Positions 15,161-23,773 of a stretch of DNA of 62,999 nt are shown here, piece by piece (within the stretch, counting starts at the first letter, position 1; each line of letters opens with the position of its first letter). The position numbers were made by a program, and so were the translations under genes. The stretch comes from Akkermansiaceae bacterium (GTDB lineage: Bacteria; Verrucomicrobiota; Verrucomicrobiia; Verrucomicrobiales; Akkermansiaceae), in the NCBI GenBank assembly GCA_025354565.1, contig JANXMQ010000106.1, positions 1 to 62,999 on the forward strand, read 5' to 3'. The notes below the pieces were generated by a model. It ran no database searches. It saw only the letters and a list, made by a program, of their open reading frames with translations, and was not told the DNA's origin.

Positions 15161-16189
15161 ATGATTACCCGTCTAATTGCTTTTATTTTTGCCTTGGCCG
15201 CTGTGTCAGGAGCCGAGCCACTGGATCTCCGCCTGCCGACGGACAACCATCACCTGTTGACCGGTGAGTTGGACCAGTTTTACATGTATGTGCAGCGCAA
15301 TTTCGAGGGCCAGACCACCAAGGAATGGCAGGCTGGCTGCTATGGCATCGTCCGCTCGCCAATTCGTCTGAACGGTGAGATATTGATGACGAAATTCCAT
15401 GAGGGCATCGACATCGCCCCCATGAAACGCGACCCGGCCGGCAATCCGCTGGACCTTGTATCCAGCATCGCCGCTGGAACCGTCGTCCACACCAGCCCCA
15501 TCGCCGGACGCAGCAACTATGGGAAATACGTGGTGGTCGAACATCGTTGGGAAAATTCGTCCATCTACTCACTCTACGCCCACCTCGCGGAAATCACCTG
15601 CCAGCCGGGCGATGCCGTGAACGCCGGCTCGGTGCTCGGGAAAATGGGCTTCACCGGGGCCGGGATCGACCGCCCCCGCGCTCATTGCCACCTCGAACTC
15701 TGCATGATGTTGAGCGCACACTATGACGAGTGGCACCAGAAATCCGGCAGTTCCACGAACTACCACGGCAATTTCAATGGCTTGGATCTAACTGGTGTGG
15801 AAGTCTCCCGGTTCTTCGTTGAGCAACATGCGAACCCCGAGCTCCAGTTCAGCAAATTCGTCGCATCCACGCCCGTCTATTTTAAAGTAACTATACCCTA
15901 CCACGGCACGCCCGATTTCGTGAAACGCTACCCATGGATCTCTACCGCCCCCCACGACGATGCCGTGTCATGGGAAATCAGCTTCAGCGCGACCGGCCTG
16001 CCCGTCGCTTTCAATCCCAGCACCCGCGAGGTTACCGCGCCGGTCATCACTTCCATCCTGCCCTCAGCCACCCCGCATCATTATTTGACCCGTGGCCTCG
16101 TCACTGGCGTTGGCAATCAAGCCTCTCTAACCAGCTCCGGCAAACAACTGGTCACCCTTCTAACTGACGATTTTCCCCACACTCCCTGA
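15161..16189 (+). CDS. Secreted M23-family (LytM) metallopeptidase
   Basis: A 342-residue protein with a signal peptide (residues 1-18). The zinc site of M23 peptidases is visible: FHEGIDI holds the first His and Asp, and the later AHCHLEL supplies the catalytic and zinc His. The core YGKYVVVEH and SLYAHLAEI are typical of the LytM beta sheet. Such enzymes cut peptide cross-links in peptidoglycan, or serve as inactive activators of amidases; here the ligands look intact. About 130 residues after the catalytic domain form an extra region I cannot name. It sits between the secreted unknown and the RidA gene with gaps of 7 and 3 bp. Confidence 0.85.
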   Translation: MITRLIAFIFALAAVSGAEPLDLRLPTDNHHLLTGELDQFYMYVQRNFEGQTTKEWQAGCYGIVRSPIRLNGEILMTKFHEGIDIAPMKRDPAGNPLDLVSSIAAGTVVHTSPIAGRSNYGKYVVVEHRWENSSIYSLYAHLAEITCQPGDAVNAGSVLGKMGFTGAGIDRPRAHCHLELCMMLSAHYDEWHQKSGSSTNYHGNFNGLDLTGVEVSRFFVEQHANPELQFSKFVASTPVYFKVTIPYHGTPDFVKRYPWISTAPHDDAVSWEISFSATGLPVAFNPSTREVTAPVITSILPSATPHHYLTRGLVTGVGNQASLTSSGKQLVTLLTDDFPHTP

Positions 16190-16192
16190 TCC

Positions 16193-16651
16193 ATGTCCAT
16201 CACCGCGAAACTCGCCGACCTCGGCCTCACCCTGCCCACCGTCCCCACCCCCATCGCCGCCTACGTCAACTGCGTCCGTAGCGGAAACTTACTCTATCTA
16301 TCAGGTGGCCTGCCCATCGATGGCGACCGGAAAATCATCGGCAAGGTGCCTTCCACTGTCTCGCTCGAGGAAGCCAAGGAAGGTGCGCGCATGATCATTC
16401 TCAACCGCCTCGCCGTGATCCAGGATGCAATCGGCTCACTTGATAAGGTGAGGCAGATCGTCACTCTAACCGGATTCGTCAACTCCGAGCCCGATTTCAT
16501 CGGCCACCCGCAAGTCATCAACGGCGCGTCCGAGTTGCTCGTCGAAATCTTCGGCGAGCGGGGTAAACACTCCCGCACCGCTCTCGGTGTCGCCGCGCTA
16601 CCACTCAACGCGGCAGTTGAGATCAATCTGATCGTAGAAGTCGAAGCCTGA
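16193..16651 (+). CDS. RidA/YjgF-family protein (longer YER057c-like form)
   Basis: A 152-residue protein of the RidA superfamily, which in characterised members hydrolyses reactive enamine/imine intermediates released by PLP enzymes. YLSGGLPID and HSRTALGVAALPLNAAVEI are visible; the Arg in the latter corresponds to the substrate-binding Arg of active RidA proteins. At about 150 residues it belongs to the longer, less studied subgroup rather than canonical 125-residue RidA. It begins 3 bp after the M23 gene, so it is the last gene of that operon. Its end is 39 bp from the convergent YlbF gene. Confidence 0.85.
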   Translation: MSITAKLADLGLTLPTVPTPIAAYVNCVRSGNLLYLSGGLPIDGDRKIIGKVPSTVSLEEAKEGARMIILNRLAVIQDAIGSLDKVRQIVTLTGFVNSEPDFIGHPQVINGASELLVEIFGERGKHSRTALGVAALPLNAAVEINLIVEVEA

Positions 16652-16690
16652 ACGAGGCTTCTGCCCGATAAATAATTGGGGCTGTCAGTT

Positions 16691-17119
16691 TCAGCCGCAG
16701 CAACCGCCGCCGCCATGCCCGCCGCAGCAGCCGCCACCATTGTCAGCGAGATCCTCAGCGGTAGGCACCCGGCCAGTCTCGATCGTCGCGCCAACGTATT
16801 TCCCGATTTCCTTCTGCAGCGTTTCCAACTCGCGCTGGGCGGATAGGAAATCCCGGGCGATTTCGTTTTCAAACAAGGCATCGCGGGCGCTCTCGAACTC
16901 GCGGATTTCCGCTGCCCCCAGCTCGACTCCAGCGTGCTGTTTGTGGTGCAGTTCCTCGCCGCGCTCGTGGACGCTCTGATATTGCAGGCGTGCGGAGTCG
17001 TCGGCTAGGAAGCGCTCAACATCGGCTTGGAGTTTGAGGAATGAAGGGTCGCTGGCGATTTGGGCGCACAGTTCCTTGGTCTTGGCAATCACGGCGGAAT
17101 CTTCGGCAACAATGGTCAT
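16691..17119 (-). CDS. YlbF-family protein with Cys/Gly-rich C-terminal tail
   Basis: A 142-residue, strongly helical protein of the YlbF/YmcA type (residues about 5-115). The final 15 residues are Gly and Cys with one His, containing GGCCGGHGGGGCCG. In Bacillus the YlbF-YmcA-YaaT complex binds Fe-S clusters and helps RNA processing. The Cys cluster here suggests metal or Fe-S binding, but this is inference. The ATG at 17119 starts the conserved helix (MTIVAEDSAVIAKTKEL); the frame upstream overlaps the lpxC region and is discarded. It diverges from lpxC-fabZ with 110 bp between starts. Confidence 0.75.
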   Translation of the reverse strand: MTIVAEDSAVIAKTKELCAQIASDPSFLKLQADVERFLADDSARLQYQSVHERGEELHHKQHAGVELGAAEIREFESARDALFENEIARDFLSAQRELETLQKEIGKYVGATIETGRVPTAEDLADNGGGCCGGHGGGGCCG

Positions 17120-17229
17120 GGCCGCTGCATAACCCCATAAATCCGGACTGGCAATGGACATTTGCGGGAATTTTCCCACCCACCATTCCCGCTTGATACT
17201 TGGCAGGTAAACGGGAACCCTGCGTCTCC

Positions 17230-18546
17230 ATGTCCGCCGCCGTCCAACACACTCTCGCTGGCCCAGCCACCCTCGAAGGCACGTCACTGCACACTGGCCA
17301 GAAGGTCACGCTCACGCTCAAACCCGCGCCGGAAGACCATGGCTTCAAGTTCCGCCGCATCGACTTACCGGACCAGCCATTCATCAATGCGGATGTGGAC
17401 AAAGTGCAGACGGTCGAGCGCGCCACCACACTCGCGGAAGGTTCAGTCAAGGTCCACACGGTCGAACATGTCATCTCCGCGCTCACGGGGATGGGCGTGG
17501 ATAATGCGCTAATCGAGATGGACGCGAATGAACCCCCGATCGGCGACGGCTCGTCCCGCCCGTTTGTGGAAATGATCAAAAAAGTCGGCACGTTTGCACA
17601 AAAATCACCTCGCCGGGTTTGGGAAATTCGCGAGCCGATCCATCAGGAAATGGGCGACGGCACGATCATCACCATCGTCCCCTGCAAGACCTTCAAGGTG
17701 TCCGTGACCAACGTCGGACCAGACGGACGCTTTACCCAGTATTTCTCTAGCGAGGTGACTCCGGAGACTTATGAGAAGGAAATCTGCGCCGCGCGGACCT
17801 TTGTGTATTATGAGGATGTTAAGCCGCTGTTAGATAAAGGACTCATCAAAGGCGGTTCACTGGAAAGCGCTGTGGTCATCCGGGGCAATGAAATCATGTC
17901 GAAGGAGGCGCTGCGTTTCACCAATGAATTCGCCCGGCATAAGGCGCTTGATCTGATCGGCGATTTGATGCTTTCCGGCATCCGCATCCTCGGCCACGTC
18001 ATCGCGGTCAAGCCCGGCCACGGCCCTAACACCAAGATGGCCGCCACGCTGAAATCCCATTACGCACGGATGCGGATGATGGTGCCCGCCGCCGTCTCGA
18101 TCCCGGATGGCGAGAGTGTGTTAGACATCAATGAAGTCTTGAAAATCCTGCCGCACCGCTACCCGTTCCTGATGGTGGACCGCATCGTCGATTGTCTCGG
18201 CGACAGCAAATGCACCGGGATGAAAAACATCACCATCAACGAACCCTACTTCGCCGGTCACTTCCCCGGCCACCCGATCATGCCGGGGGTTTTGCAACTT
18301 GAGGCAATGGCCCAGGTGTCCTCCGTGCTAATGCTTCGCAAGCCCGAGAACTCCGGAAAAATCGGCTACTTCATGAGTGCCGACAGCGTAAAATGGCGGC
18401 GTCCGGTTTTCCCCGGCGACACGCTTTTCATCGAGACGGAAATCCTCAAAATGCGCGGCTCCATCGGCCAAACCCGCTGCCGCTGCCTCGTCAATGGCGA
18501 GGTCGTCTCAGAAGCAGAACTCAAATTCGCACTGATGGAGCGGTGA
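17230..18546 (+). CDS. lpxC-fabZ: Bifunctional UDP-3-O-acyl-GlcNAc deacetylase / 3-hydroxyacyl-ACP dehydratase
   Basis: A 438-residue fusion. Residues 1-285 are LpxC, the zinc deacetylase that commits UDP-acyl-GlcNAc to lipid A. Zinc and active-site motifs are [35 protein letters not shown] and [12 protein letters not shown]. Residues from about 297 are FabZ, the dehydratase of fatty acid elongation, with [13 protein letters not shown] (catalytic His) and [20 protein letters not shown] (catalytic Glu). The fusion is known in Bacteroidetes and some PVC bacteria and ties lipid A and phospholipid acyl supply to one polypeptide. The start at 17230 ([17 protein letters not shown]) is used; a TTG at 17200 would add ten residues. 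The presence of LpxC shows an LPS-bearing outer membrane. Confidence 0.95.
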   Translation: MSAAVQHTLAGPATLEGTSLHTGQKVTLTLKPAPEDHGFKFRRIDLPDQPFINADVDKVQTVERATTLAEGSVKVHTVEHVISALTGMGVDNALIEMDANEPPIGDGSSRPFVEMIKKVGTFAQKSPRRVWEIREPIHQEMGDGTIITIVPCKTFKVSVTNVGPDGRFTQYFSSEVTPETYEKEICAARTFVYYEDVKPLLDKGLIKGGSLESAVVIRGNEIMSKEALRFTNEFARHKALDLIGDLMLSGIRILGHVIAVKPGHGPNTKMAATLKSHYARMRMMVPAAVSIPDGESVLDINEVLKILPHRYPFLMVDRIVDCLGDSKCTGMKNITINEPYFAGHFPGHPIMPGVLQLEAMAQVSSVLMLRKPENSGKIGYFMSADSVKWRRPVFPGDTLFIETEILKMRGSIGQTRCRCLVNGEVVSEAELKFALMER

Positions 18547-18743
18547 GGAGTGATGTTGATGGTTATACTCACCGTGACCGGAATTGGGCTGCGATGTGAA
18601 CCCCCGAAATGGATTCCCGCATAGAGCGGTTCGGGAGTCCTTGCCGTCATGGCGAGGCATTTACAAGACTGGGTGACTACCACTAACATGTCCGAAACAA
18701 TGCGGAATATCCCACGTAAACCATCTGCCACTCCCAATCATCC

Positions 18744-19973
18744 ATGAAACTCACCCTCACCTTCCTGACCTCCGCACTTCTCGCCATCACCTGCGCGGAA
18801 GCAAAGCCGCTCAAAGTCTTCATTCTCGCCGGCCAGTCGAATATGGAGGGCCACGCCCGCATCGAGACCTTCGACTACATCGGCGATGATCCCGCGACCG
18901 CGCCGCTGCTCAAGATGATGCGCGGCACCGACGGCAAGCCCTCTATCGCCGACCACACGTGGATCTCGTATCTAACCGGCCATTACGAGGGCAACGCCAA
19001 CGGCGAAGGCACCGGCAAACTCACCGCCGGATACGGAGCAAGGGGCGACCAACCCACCAAAGACGGCGGCAAGATCGGCCCGGAGTTCACCTTCGGCCTG
19101 ACGATGGATGCCGCGCTCAAGGAGCCAGTCCTCCTCATCAAGACCGCCTGGGGTGGCCGCAGCCTGAACACCGAATTCCGCCCGCCCAGCGCCGGACCCT
19201 ACATTTTCAGCGACGTGCAGATCGAGCAGATGAAAAAGCAGGGCAAGGACATCGAGGCAGAGAAAGCCAAAAAGGCGCAGGAATGCGGCCGCTTCTATCA
19301 CTTCATGGTCGATCACGTGAAAAGCGTGCTCGCCGATCCCAAGCGCGTCTGCCCGGCTTACAATCCCGCCGATGGTTATGAAATCTCCGGCTTCATCTGG
19401 CTCCAGGGCTTCAACGACCTCGTCGATGGCAACACCTATCCGAAAGGCCCGGATGGCAAAACCCAGGATTACTCAAAATACAGCGAGTGGCTCGCCGACC
19501 TTATTCGCGACGTGCGCAAGGACATAGGAGCTCCCAAGATGCCCTTCGTCATCGGCGTGCTCGGCGTGGACGGACTGAATGCCAAGAGCAACATCATCTC
19601 CTTCCGCCAAGCCATGGCAGCTCCCGCATCAATGCCGGAATTCAAAGGCAACGTCGCCGCCATCGAAACCGCACCGTTCTGGTCAGAAGAGCTCGCCGCC
19701 ATCGACGCAAATCACGCCAAGATCAAACAAATGGGCTACCTGCTCAAAGTGAAGGACAAGAACAGCCCGAACAAAGACGGCTCAATGGACGAGGCCCAGC
19801 AAAAGGAATACCTCAAGAAATACGAAGCCGACCTCATCAGCGAGAAAGAAGCCACCATGTGGAAACGCGGCGCATCCAACGCTGGCTACCACTACCTCGG
19901 CTGCGCCAAAACCTTCGCCCTCATGGGCAAGGCGTTTGCAGAGGCGAACTTGGAGATGATGAAGGGAAGGTGA
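18744..19973 (+). CDS. Secreted SGNH carbohydrate esterase (sialate O-acetylesterase / CE6-like)
   Basis: A 409-residue secreted protein (signal peptide residues 1-20). It carries the family block FILAGQSNMEGHA, with the nucleophile Ser, then TAWGGRSLNTEF, SGFIWLQGFNDL and a C-terminal SNAGYHYLGCAK with the putative catalytic His. Members remove acetyl groups from xylan, sialic acid or other decorated sugars. The substrate is unknown, but the gene fits the polysaccharide-degrading outfit of the window. It is preceded by a 197-bp gap with no gene. The next gene begins 90 bp downstream in the same direction but differs in composition and is probably independent. Confidence 0.8.
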   Translation: MKLTLTFLTSALLAITCAEAKPLKVFILAGQSNMEGHARIETFDYIGDDPATAPLLKMMRGTDGKPSIADHTWISYLTGHYEGNANGEGTGKLTAGYGARGDQPTKDGGKIGPEFTFGLTMDAALKEPVLLIKTAWGGRSLNTEFRPPSAGPYIFSDVQIEQMKKQGKDIEAEKAKKAQECGRFYHFMVDHVKSVLADPKRVCPAYNPADGYEISGFIWLQGFNDLVDGNTYPKGPDGKTQDYSKYSEWLADLIRDVRKDIGAPKMPFVIGVLGVDGLNAKSNIISFRQAMAAPASMPEFKGNVAAIETAPFWSEELAAIDANHAKIKQMGYLLKVKDKNSPNKDGSMDEAQQKEYLKKYEADLISEKEATMWKRGASNAGYHYLGCAKTFALMGKAFAEANLEMMKGR

Positions 19974-20062
19974 GGTCAATCACCGGTGAACCGCCACTTC
20001 TACCCACTGTATCTCAAATCTCCGATCCCAACCGCACCCACTATCCCTCAACTGCCCGCCGC

Positions 20063-22339
20063 ATGAGTGCTGAAGTCGCCATCGATGTGAATTTTAATAC
20101 CCCAGCCAAGGAACAGCGAATGGTTAGCAGAACCGGTTATGACGCCGCTCGTTTTGGCCGGGATGAGGATCATCTCAACCGTTGGCCATTTGCTCAAGAA
20201 ATCTATCGAATTGCTTCAAGTGGACCAAGTGACTGGTCTGTAAGAATTGGCGTGTATGGCGAATGGGGCTCAGGAAAAACCTCAGTGATCAATTTTGTGA
20301 ATTCGATGGCTCTCGATGAGGGTCACGTAGTTTTCACCTTTAATCCTTGGCAGTTCCAGTCGGCTGACGACCTTTGGAAAGCCTTCGTTGAAGGGTTGTT
20401 TGAAAGAATTACGGAGGCGACCAAAACTAAGGGTTCACAGGCTGGCAATCGGAAGACAAAAGCGGTTGTCGCCACCGTCGCAAAGGTCCTACCCAAGGCG
20501 ATTGGAGCTTGGAATAGCAACGCTGGAGAGGCGGCAAAAAGCGGCATCGGACTGCTTCGGAAATATCTTGTTTTTAGCGCGGATGATCTCGCCAGCTTGA
20601 AAGAGGTTCTTGGAGAACGTCGACTCCTAGTAACCATCGATGACTTGGACCGGACCGATGCCAAACTGGTTCCTGAAATACTTTTCGCGTTGAAGGAAAT
20701 CATGGATGTACCTGGAATGGCATTCATTTGTGCATTTGATCCTGTTGTTGTGGGTAAAGTGCTGGGTGATTCGCATTCGGGGTTTGGCGACGGACTTAAA
20801 TTTCTGGAAAAGATAATCGACTACCCGCGCTGGCTTCCTGTGCCAACGAGTGATCAATTGGCCAGATTGGCGGCAGAGGATGCCGCCAAGTTCTGCCCGT
20901 ATGTACCATCAACGGAAATCAGTGACGCAGTTGGACTTTTGCCAAAAAACCCGAGAGCAATCCGCCAGTTCATAAGAATTTTGGATTTATTGAGACACCA
21001 AATCCTACGCCACCACACGTATGAAATTCATTGGTCGATACTGCTTGCTGCAAATGTCCTGAAAGTCCGTTTCCCAAAAATCTCGCACGAAATTCTGGAG
21101 GATTCAGAATTCTGGGAGAGCGTTTACAATTCCAGTCTCTTTGGCGAAAAAAAGGAAGATGACCTCAAAATCTTGATCGCCACAAAAGTTGATAAAATTT
21201 TTCAAAACTGTTCCGCCATGCCTGCACCGGCAAACGACGAACTGGCAAATTGCGTTACCGCAATTGCAGGCAAGCTCAATGCATGGCATTGGGTGGATCC
21301 GGAAGCACTACGGTATCAGTTCCACCTTGCTGAATCACCCTGTGCGGTAACTTGGAAAGAGTTCGACTCATTTCTTGAACACTTGGATTCGATTTCACTT
21401 TCCGTGGAATCCACCCGCGTTTGGATCGAGACTCACTCTTTGAAAGGAGGCCAACCGAAGAAGCAGGTCTTCACTGAACTGCTATCGGCAGCGATCAGTC
21501 GAAGATTAGCCTGTCTGAGCAAAGCGGCGGATGCCATGCCAGGAAAAGAAATGAATGAGTGGCTGAAAAACGCCTCAAAAATACTCCGGTTAATTGATGT
21601 TTTGATCACCGAAATGCAGCGACTGGACCATCGCGACTATTTGCCGGAAGCAACACAGATTTCCGCAATGTTTGAGCAAGTGCGACAATACTTTCATTGG
21701 AGACGCACCCCCGCCTATCGGACTGCACGACGGGAAGAAGAAAAGATTCTCAAGAAGCTATTCATGGCCAACCCTGATGCAATCGATCCATGGATCGAAA
21801 TCGTAGGTCTGAGGGACGGGTATGGTCGCCATGAAGAAAATGGCAATGAATGGAGGGCCTTGATCGCAAGTTTTCGCAAGACATTACAGGACAGATCCAG
21901 TCTCTGGTTGATTCAACAATTGCCAATACGCTCAGAATTTCTTCGAAATGTCATCCGAGAGGAAAAACATGGCCACCTCTACAGAGACCTCTTCCTAGAC
22001 TTGGGTGGACCAGTATGGAACAAGTATCGGAGGCAACTCCTTTTCAATCTGCGACCCAAATCGGGCAACGCTACTCTTCAGAATAACGCGTATGACCTCC
22101 TGTCATGGTTGGAAGCTTTGATCACCGATAACAGGGCGAATTCCCAAAGTGCACGCGCTCTGCTAGGTCAGAATGATTTTGCGTTGGCTCTCTGGAAGGC
22201 GTGTGTGGCGGAACCATTGAATCCACGCGCTGTGGGAAGTTTGCGTGATGCTCACGCGCTTCTGGTCTCCCTTGGTGTCGGGTGTAAGACACCTGCATGG
22301 TGGGATTTAATCGTGAAGGGCCTTCCCAAGCCTGATTGA
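20063..22339 (+). CDS. KAP-family P-loop NTPase, possible defence protein
   Basis: A 758-residue protein. Walker A is GEWGSGKT at residues 66-73; FNPWQFQSADDLWKAF follows, a hallmark of KAP NTPases. Walker B is LLVTIDDLDRTD with Asp193/Asp194, followed by ALKEIMDVPGMAFICAFDP. The typical transmembrane insert between Walker A and B is replaced by a weakly hydrophobic stretch (about 130-175) without a clear membrane helix. The C-terminal 450 residues are helical and unassigned. The ATG at 20063 (MSAEVAID) is the first plausible start; the frame upstream overlaps the esterase gene. The DNA is visibly more A+T-rich than its neighbours, suggesting transfer. Bacterial KAP NTPases include phage-exclusion proteins such as PifA, so defence is plausible but unproven. 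Confidence 0.75.
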   Translation: MSAEVAIDVNFNTPAKEQRMVSRTGYDAARFGRDEDHLNRWPFAQEIYRIASSGPSDWSVRIGVYGEWGSGKTSVINFVNSMALDEGHVVFTFNPWQFQSADDLWKAFVEGLFERITEATKTKGSQAGNRKTKAVVATVAKVLPKAIGAWNSNAGEAAKSGIGLLRKYLVFSADDLASLKEVLGERRLLVTIDDLDRTDAKLVPEILFALKEIMDVPGMAFICAFDPVVVGKVLGDSHSGFGDGLKFLEKIIDYPRWLPVPTSDQLARLAAEDAAKFCPYVPSTEISDAVGLLPKNPRAIRQFIRILDLLRHQILRHHTYEIHWSILLAANVLKVRFPKISHEILEDSEFWESVYNSSLFGEKKEDDLKILIATKVDKIFQNCSAMPAPANDELANCVTAIAGKLNAWHWVDPEALRYQFHLAESPCAVTWKEFDSFLEHLDSISLSVESTRVWIETHSLKGGQPKKQVFTELLSAAISRRLACLSKAADAMPGKEMNEWLKNASKILRLIDVLITEMQRLDHRDYLPEATQISAMFEQVRQYFHWRRTPAYRTARREEEKILKKLFMANPDAIDPWIEIVGLRDGYGRHEENGNEWRALIASFRKTLQDRSSLWLIQQLPIRSEFLRNVIREEKHGHLYRDLFLDLGGPVWNKYRRQLLFNLRPKSGNATLQNNAYDLLSWLEALITDNRANSQSARALLGQNDFALALWKACVAEPLNPRAVGSLRDAHALLVSLGVGCKTPAWWDLIVKGLPKPD

Positions 22340-22507
22340 ATACGGTCGATTACTCCGATTCACATCCTTCACCAATGCAGCTCCGCTTGAGGTTTCGGAT
22401 GGCCGCAGATCAGCGAATGACGGGTTTGTCCTTGGCTCGCGGCTGCCTTCGCTCGGGGAAGATGGCCTGTTTCGCCTCGGCGGAGAGGCCGTCGTAAACG
22501 ACTCCGA

Positions 22508-22855
22508 TCAGGTCGCGGAGACGCGCCGCCATTCTGGATTTCGGATTCCAGCAATAGACGAGGTGTCGCATTTCAACAATTTCTTCAGATTTCCCAGATC
22601 TTTGGTTAGTGCGGAGCTCTTGCCAAAGGTGACTACCCGGCTGTTCACGGACCCAGGATGCCCCATCGCCAATCGGTCTACAATCCAAGGATTTCCAACC
22701 GTTGTTCTCTCCCTCAACAGAGCCGTGACAAGGACTTTTTCCTGCTGTCCCTTGCAGAGACTGGCAAGACGCTTGAGATCGCCTAGCATTCCAGGGGCGG
22801 ACTGCGGAGAGGTCCGATAAAATTGTCGGAAATTCACCTCCCCACCGGACGCCAA
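22508..22855 (-). pseudogene. Probable C-terminal remnant of a REP-associated (Y1-type) transposase
   Basis: The minus-strand frame contains a stretch with helix-turn-helix character, including EKVLVTALLRERTTVGNPW and IVDRLAMGHPGSVNSRV, then a basic tail. This resembles the DNA-contacting C-terminus that follows the Y1/HUH domain in REP-associated tyrosine transposases. No HUH catalytic motif is seen upstream, so only a tail remains. A second minus-strand frame (22410-22571) reads MRHLVYCWNPKSRMAARL and overlaps its end in another frame; it may be a neighbouring remnant. The gap between the KAP gene and the nucleotidyltransferase module is therefore decayed mobile DNA. The identification rests on motif memory only. 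Confidence 0.4.
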
Positions 22856-22891
22856 GCTTGCCTAATCCGCCGCTTGGGATAAGATCCGGGC

Positions 22892-23116
22892 ATGGCAGAG
22901 AACATCGCAAGCGACGCCCGGTTTGCCGACATGGCAAAGATCCGGCAGGCGCGCGCGATGTCGCCGGGGATGAAATTCCGGGCGGGCGGCGACTTGTTTG
23001 AGGAAGCCTGCCAATGGTCTCTTGCTGGACTTGCCGCACGATTTCCCAGCCTCACTGACCGCGAACTCCATGAGAAACTCCGCCAGCATTTGAAACTCGC
23101 CGCAGCCCGGGAATGA
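22892..23116 (+). CDS. Small helical partner of the nucleotidyltransferase, 74 aa
   Basis: A 74-residue acidic/basic helical protein with MSPGMKFRAGGDLFEEACQ and LTDRELHEKLRQHLKLA. Its stop overlaps the start of the nucleotidyltransferase gene by 4 bp, so translation is coupled. Small proteins of this shape commonly precede stand-alone nucleotidyltransferase genes, forming a two-gene module (established pattern, function unknown). It could be an antitoxin or adaptor. There is no signal peptide. The start at 22892 is the first ATG. Confidence 0.65.
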   Translation: MAENIASDARFADMAKIRQARAMSPGMKFRAGGDLFEEACQWSLAGLAARFPSLTDRELHEKLRQHLKLAAARE

Positions 23117-23697
23117 ACGGCACCGAGGCGCTCTTGGAATTGATCGGCTGCCTCGAACGGGTGGCGGTTCCCTACATGGTGGTCGGTTCGTATTCCTCGA
23201 ATTACTATGGAATCCCGCGTTCGACAAAGGACGCGGACCTCGTCGTTCACCTTCCCTCGTCCCGCTGGGCGGAGCTGGCCCGAGCGCTTCCATCCGAAAT
23301 CGAACTGGAGAGCCAGACGAGTTTTGAAATGGTCACTTCCACCAAGAAGGAACTGCTGCGGGTGAAAGACAGCCTGTTTCAAATCGAGATGTTCTGGCTG
23401 AGCGAGGATGCGCACGACCAATCGCGCTTCTCGCGGCGGCAGCGGATTGAGGTTTTCCCCGGATCGTTCGTCTATCTGCCCACCGCCGAAGATGTGGTGA
23501 TCCAGAAGCTGCGGTGGAGCCGTGGAGCGAAGCGACCCAAGGATTTCTCCGATACGATGGCGGTCCTCCAGGTGCAGGGCAGGAAACTCGACTGGCCTTA
23601 CATCGAGAAATGGTGCGGGGAACACGGCACGCTGGAACTGCTCGCCGAGGCGAAAGAGGAAGCGGCCAAAGTTTGGGATGATGACTCGGAAACTTGA
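23113..23697 (+). CDS. MNT-fold nucleotidyltransferase
   Basis: A 194-residue protein with the minimal nucleotidyltransferase signature VVGSYSSNYYGIPRSTKDAD: the GS motif, then the metal-binding Asp pair in KDADLVV. AEDVVIQKLRWSRGAKRPKD and the later helices match AbiEii/MNT-type proteins, whose better-known members transfer NMP or AMP to tRNA or proteins as toxins. A toxin-antitoxin role with the overlapping 74-residue gene is inferred, not shown. The stop lies 76 bp before thrS. Antisense open frames here are shadows. Confidence 0.75.
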   Translation: MNGTEALLELIGCLERVAVPYMVVGSYSSNYYGIPRSTKDADLVVHLPSSRWAELARALPSEIELESQTSFEMVTSTKKELLRVKDSLFQIEMFWLSEDAHDQSRFSRRQRIEVFPGSFVYLPTAEDVVIQKLRWSRGAKRPKDFSDTMAVLQVQGRKLDWPYIEKWCGEHGTLELLAEAKEEAAKVWDDDSET

Positions 23698-23773
23698 GAG
23701 ATCCGGCCTCTTGCGGAGAGTTCTGGCATTTGCCTTGATCATCCATGCCCCGCCGGTTTTCCCTGTGCATCCG

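Noticed and set aside
22410-23039. Minus-strand open frame of 209 codons
   Set aside because: Most of it is antisense to the 74-residue partner gene or of random composition; only the last 53 codons look protein-like, and they are noted with the transposase remnant.
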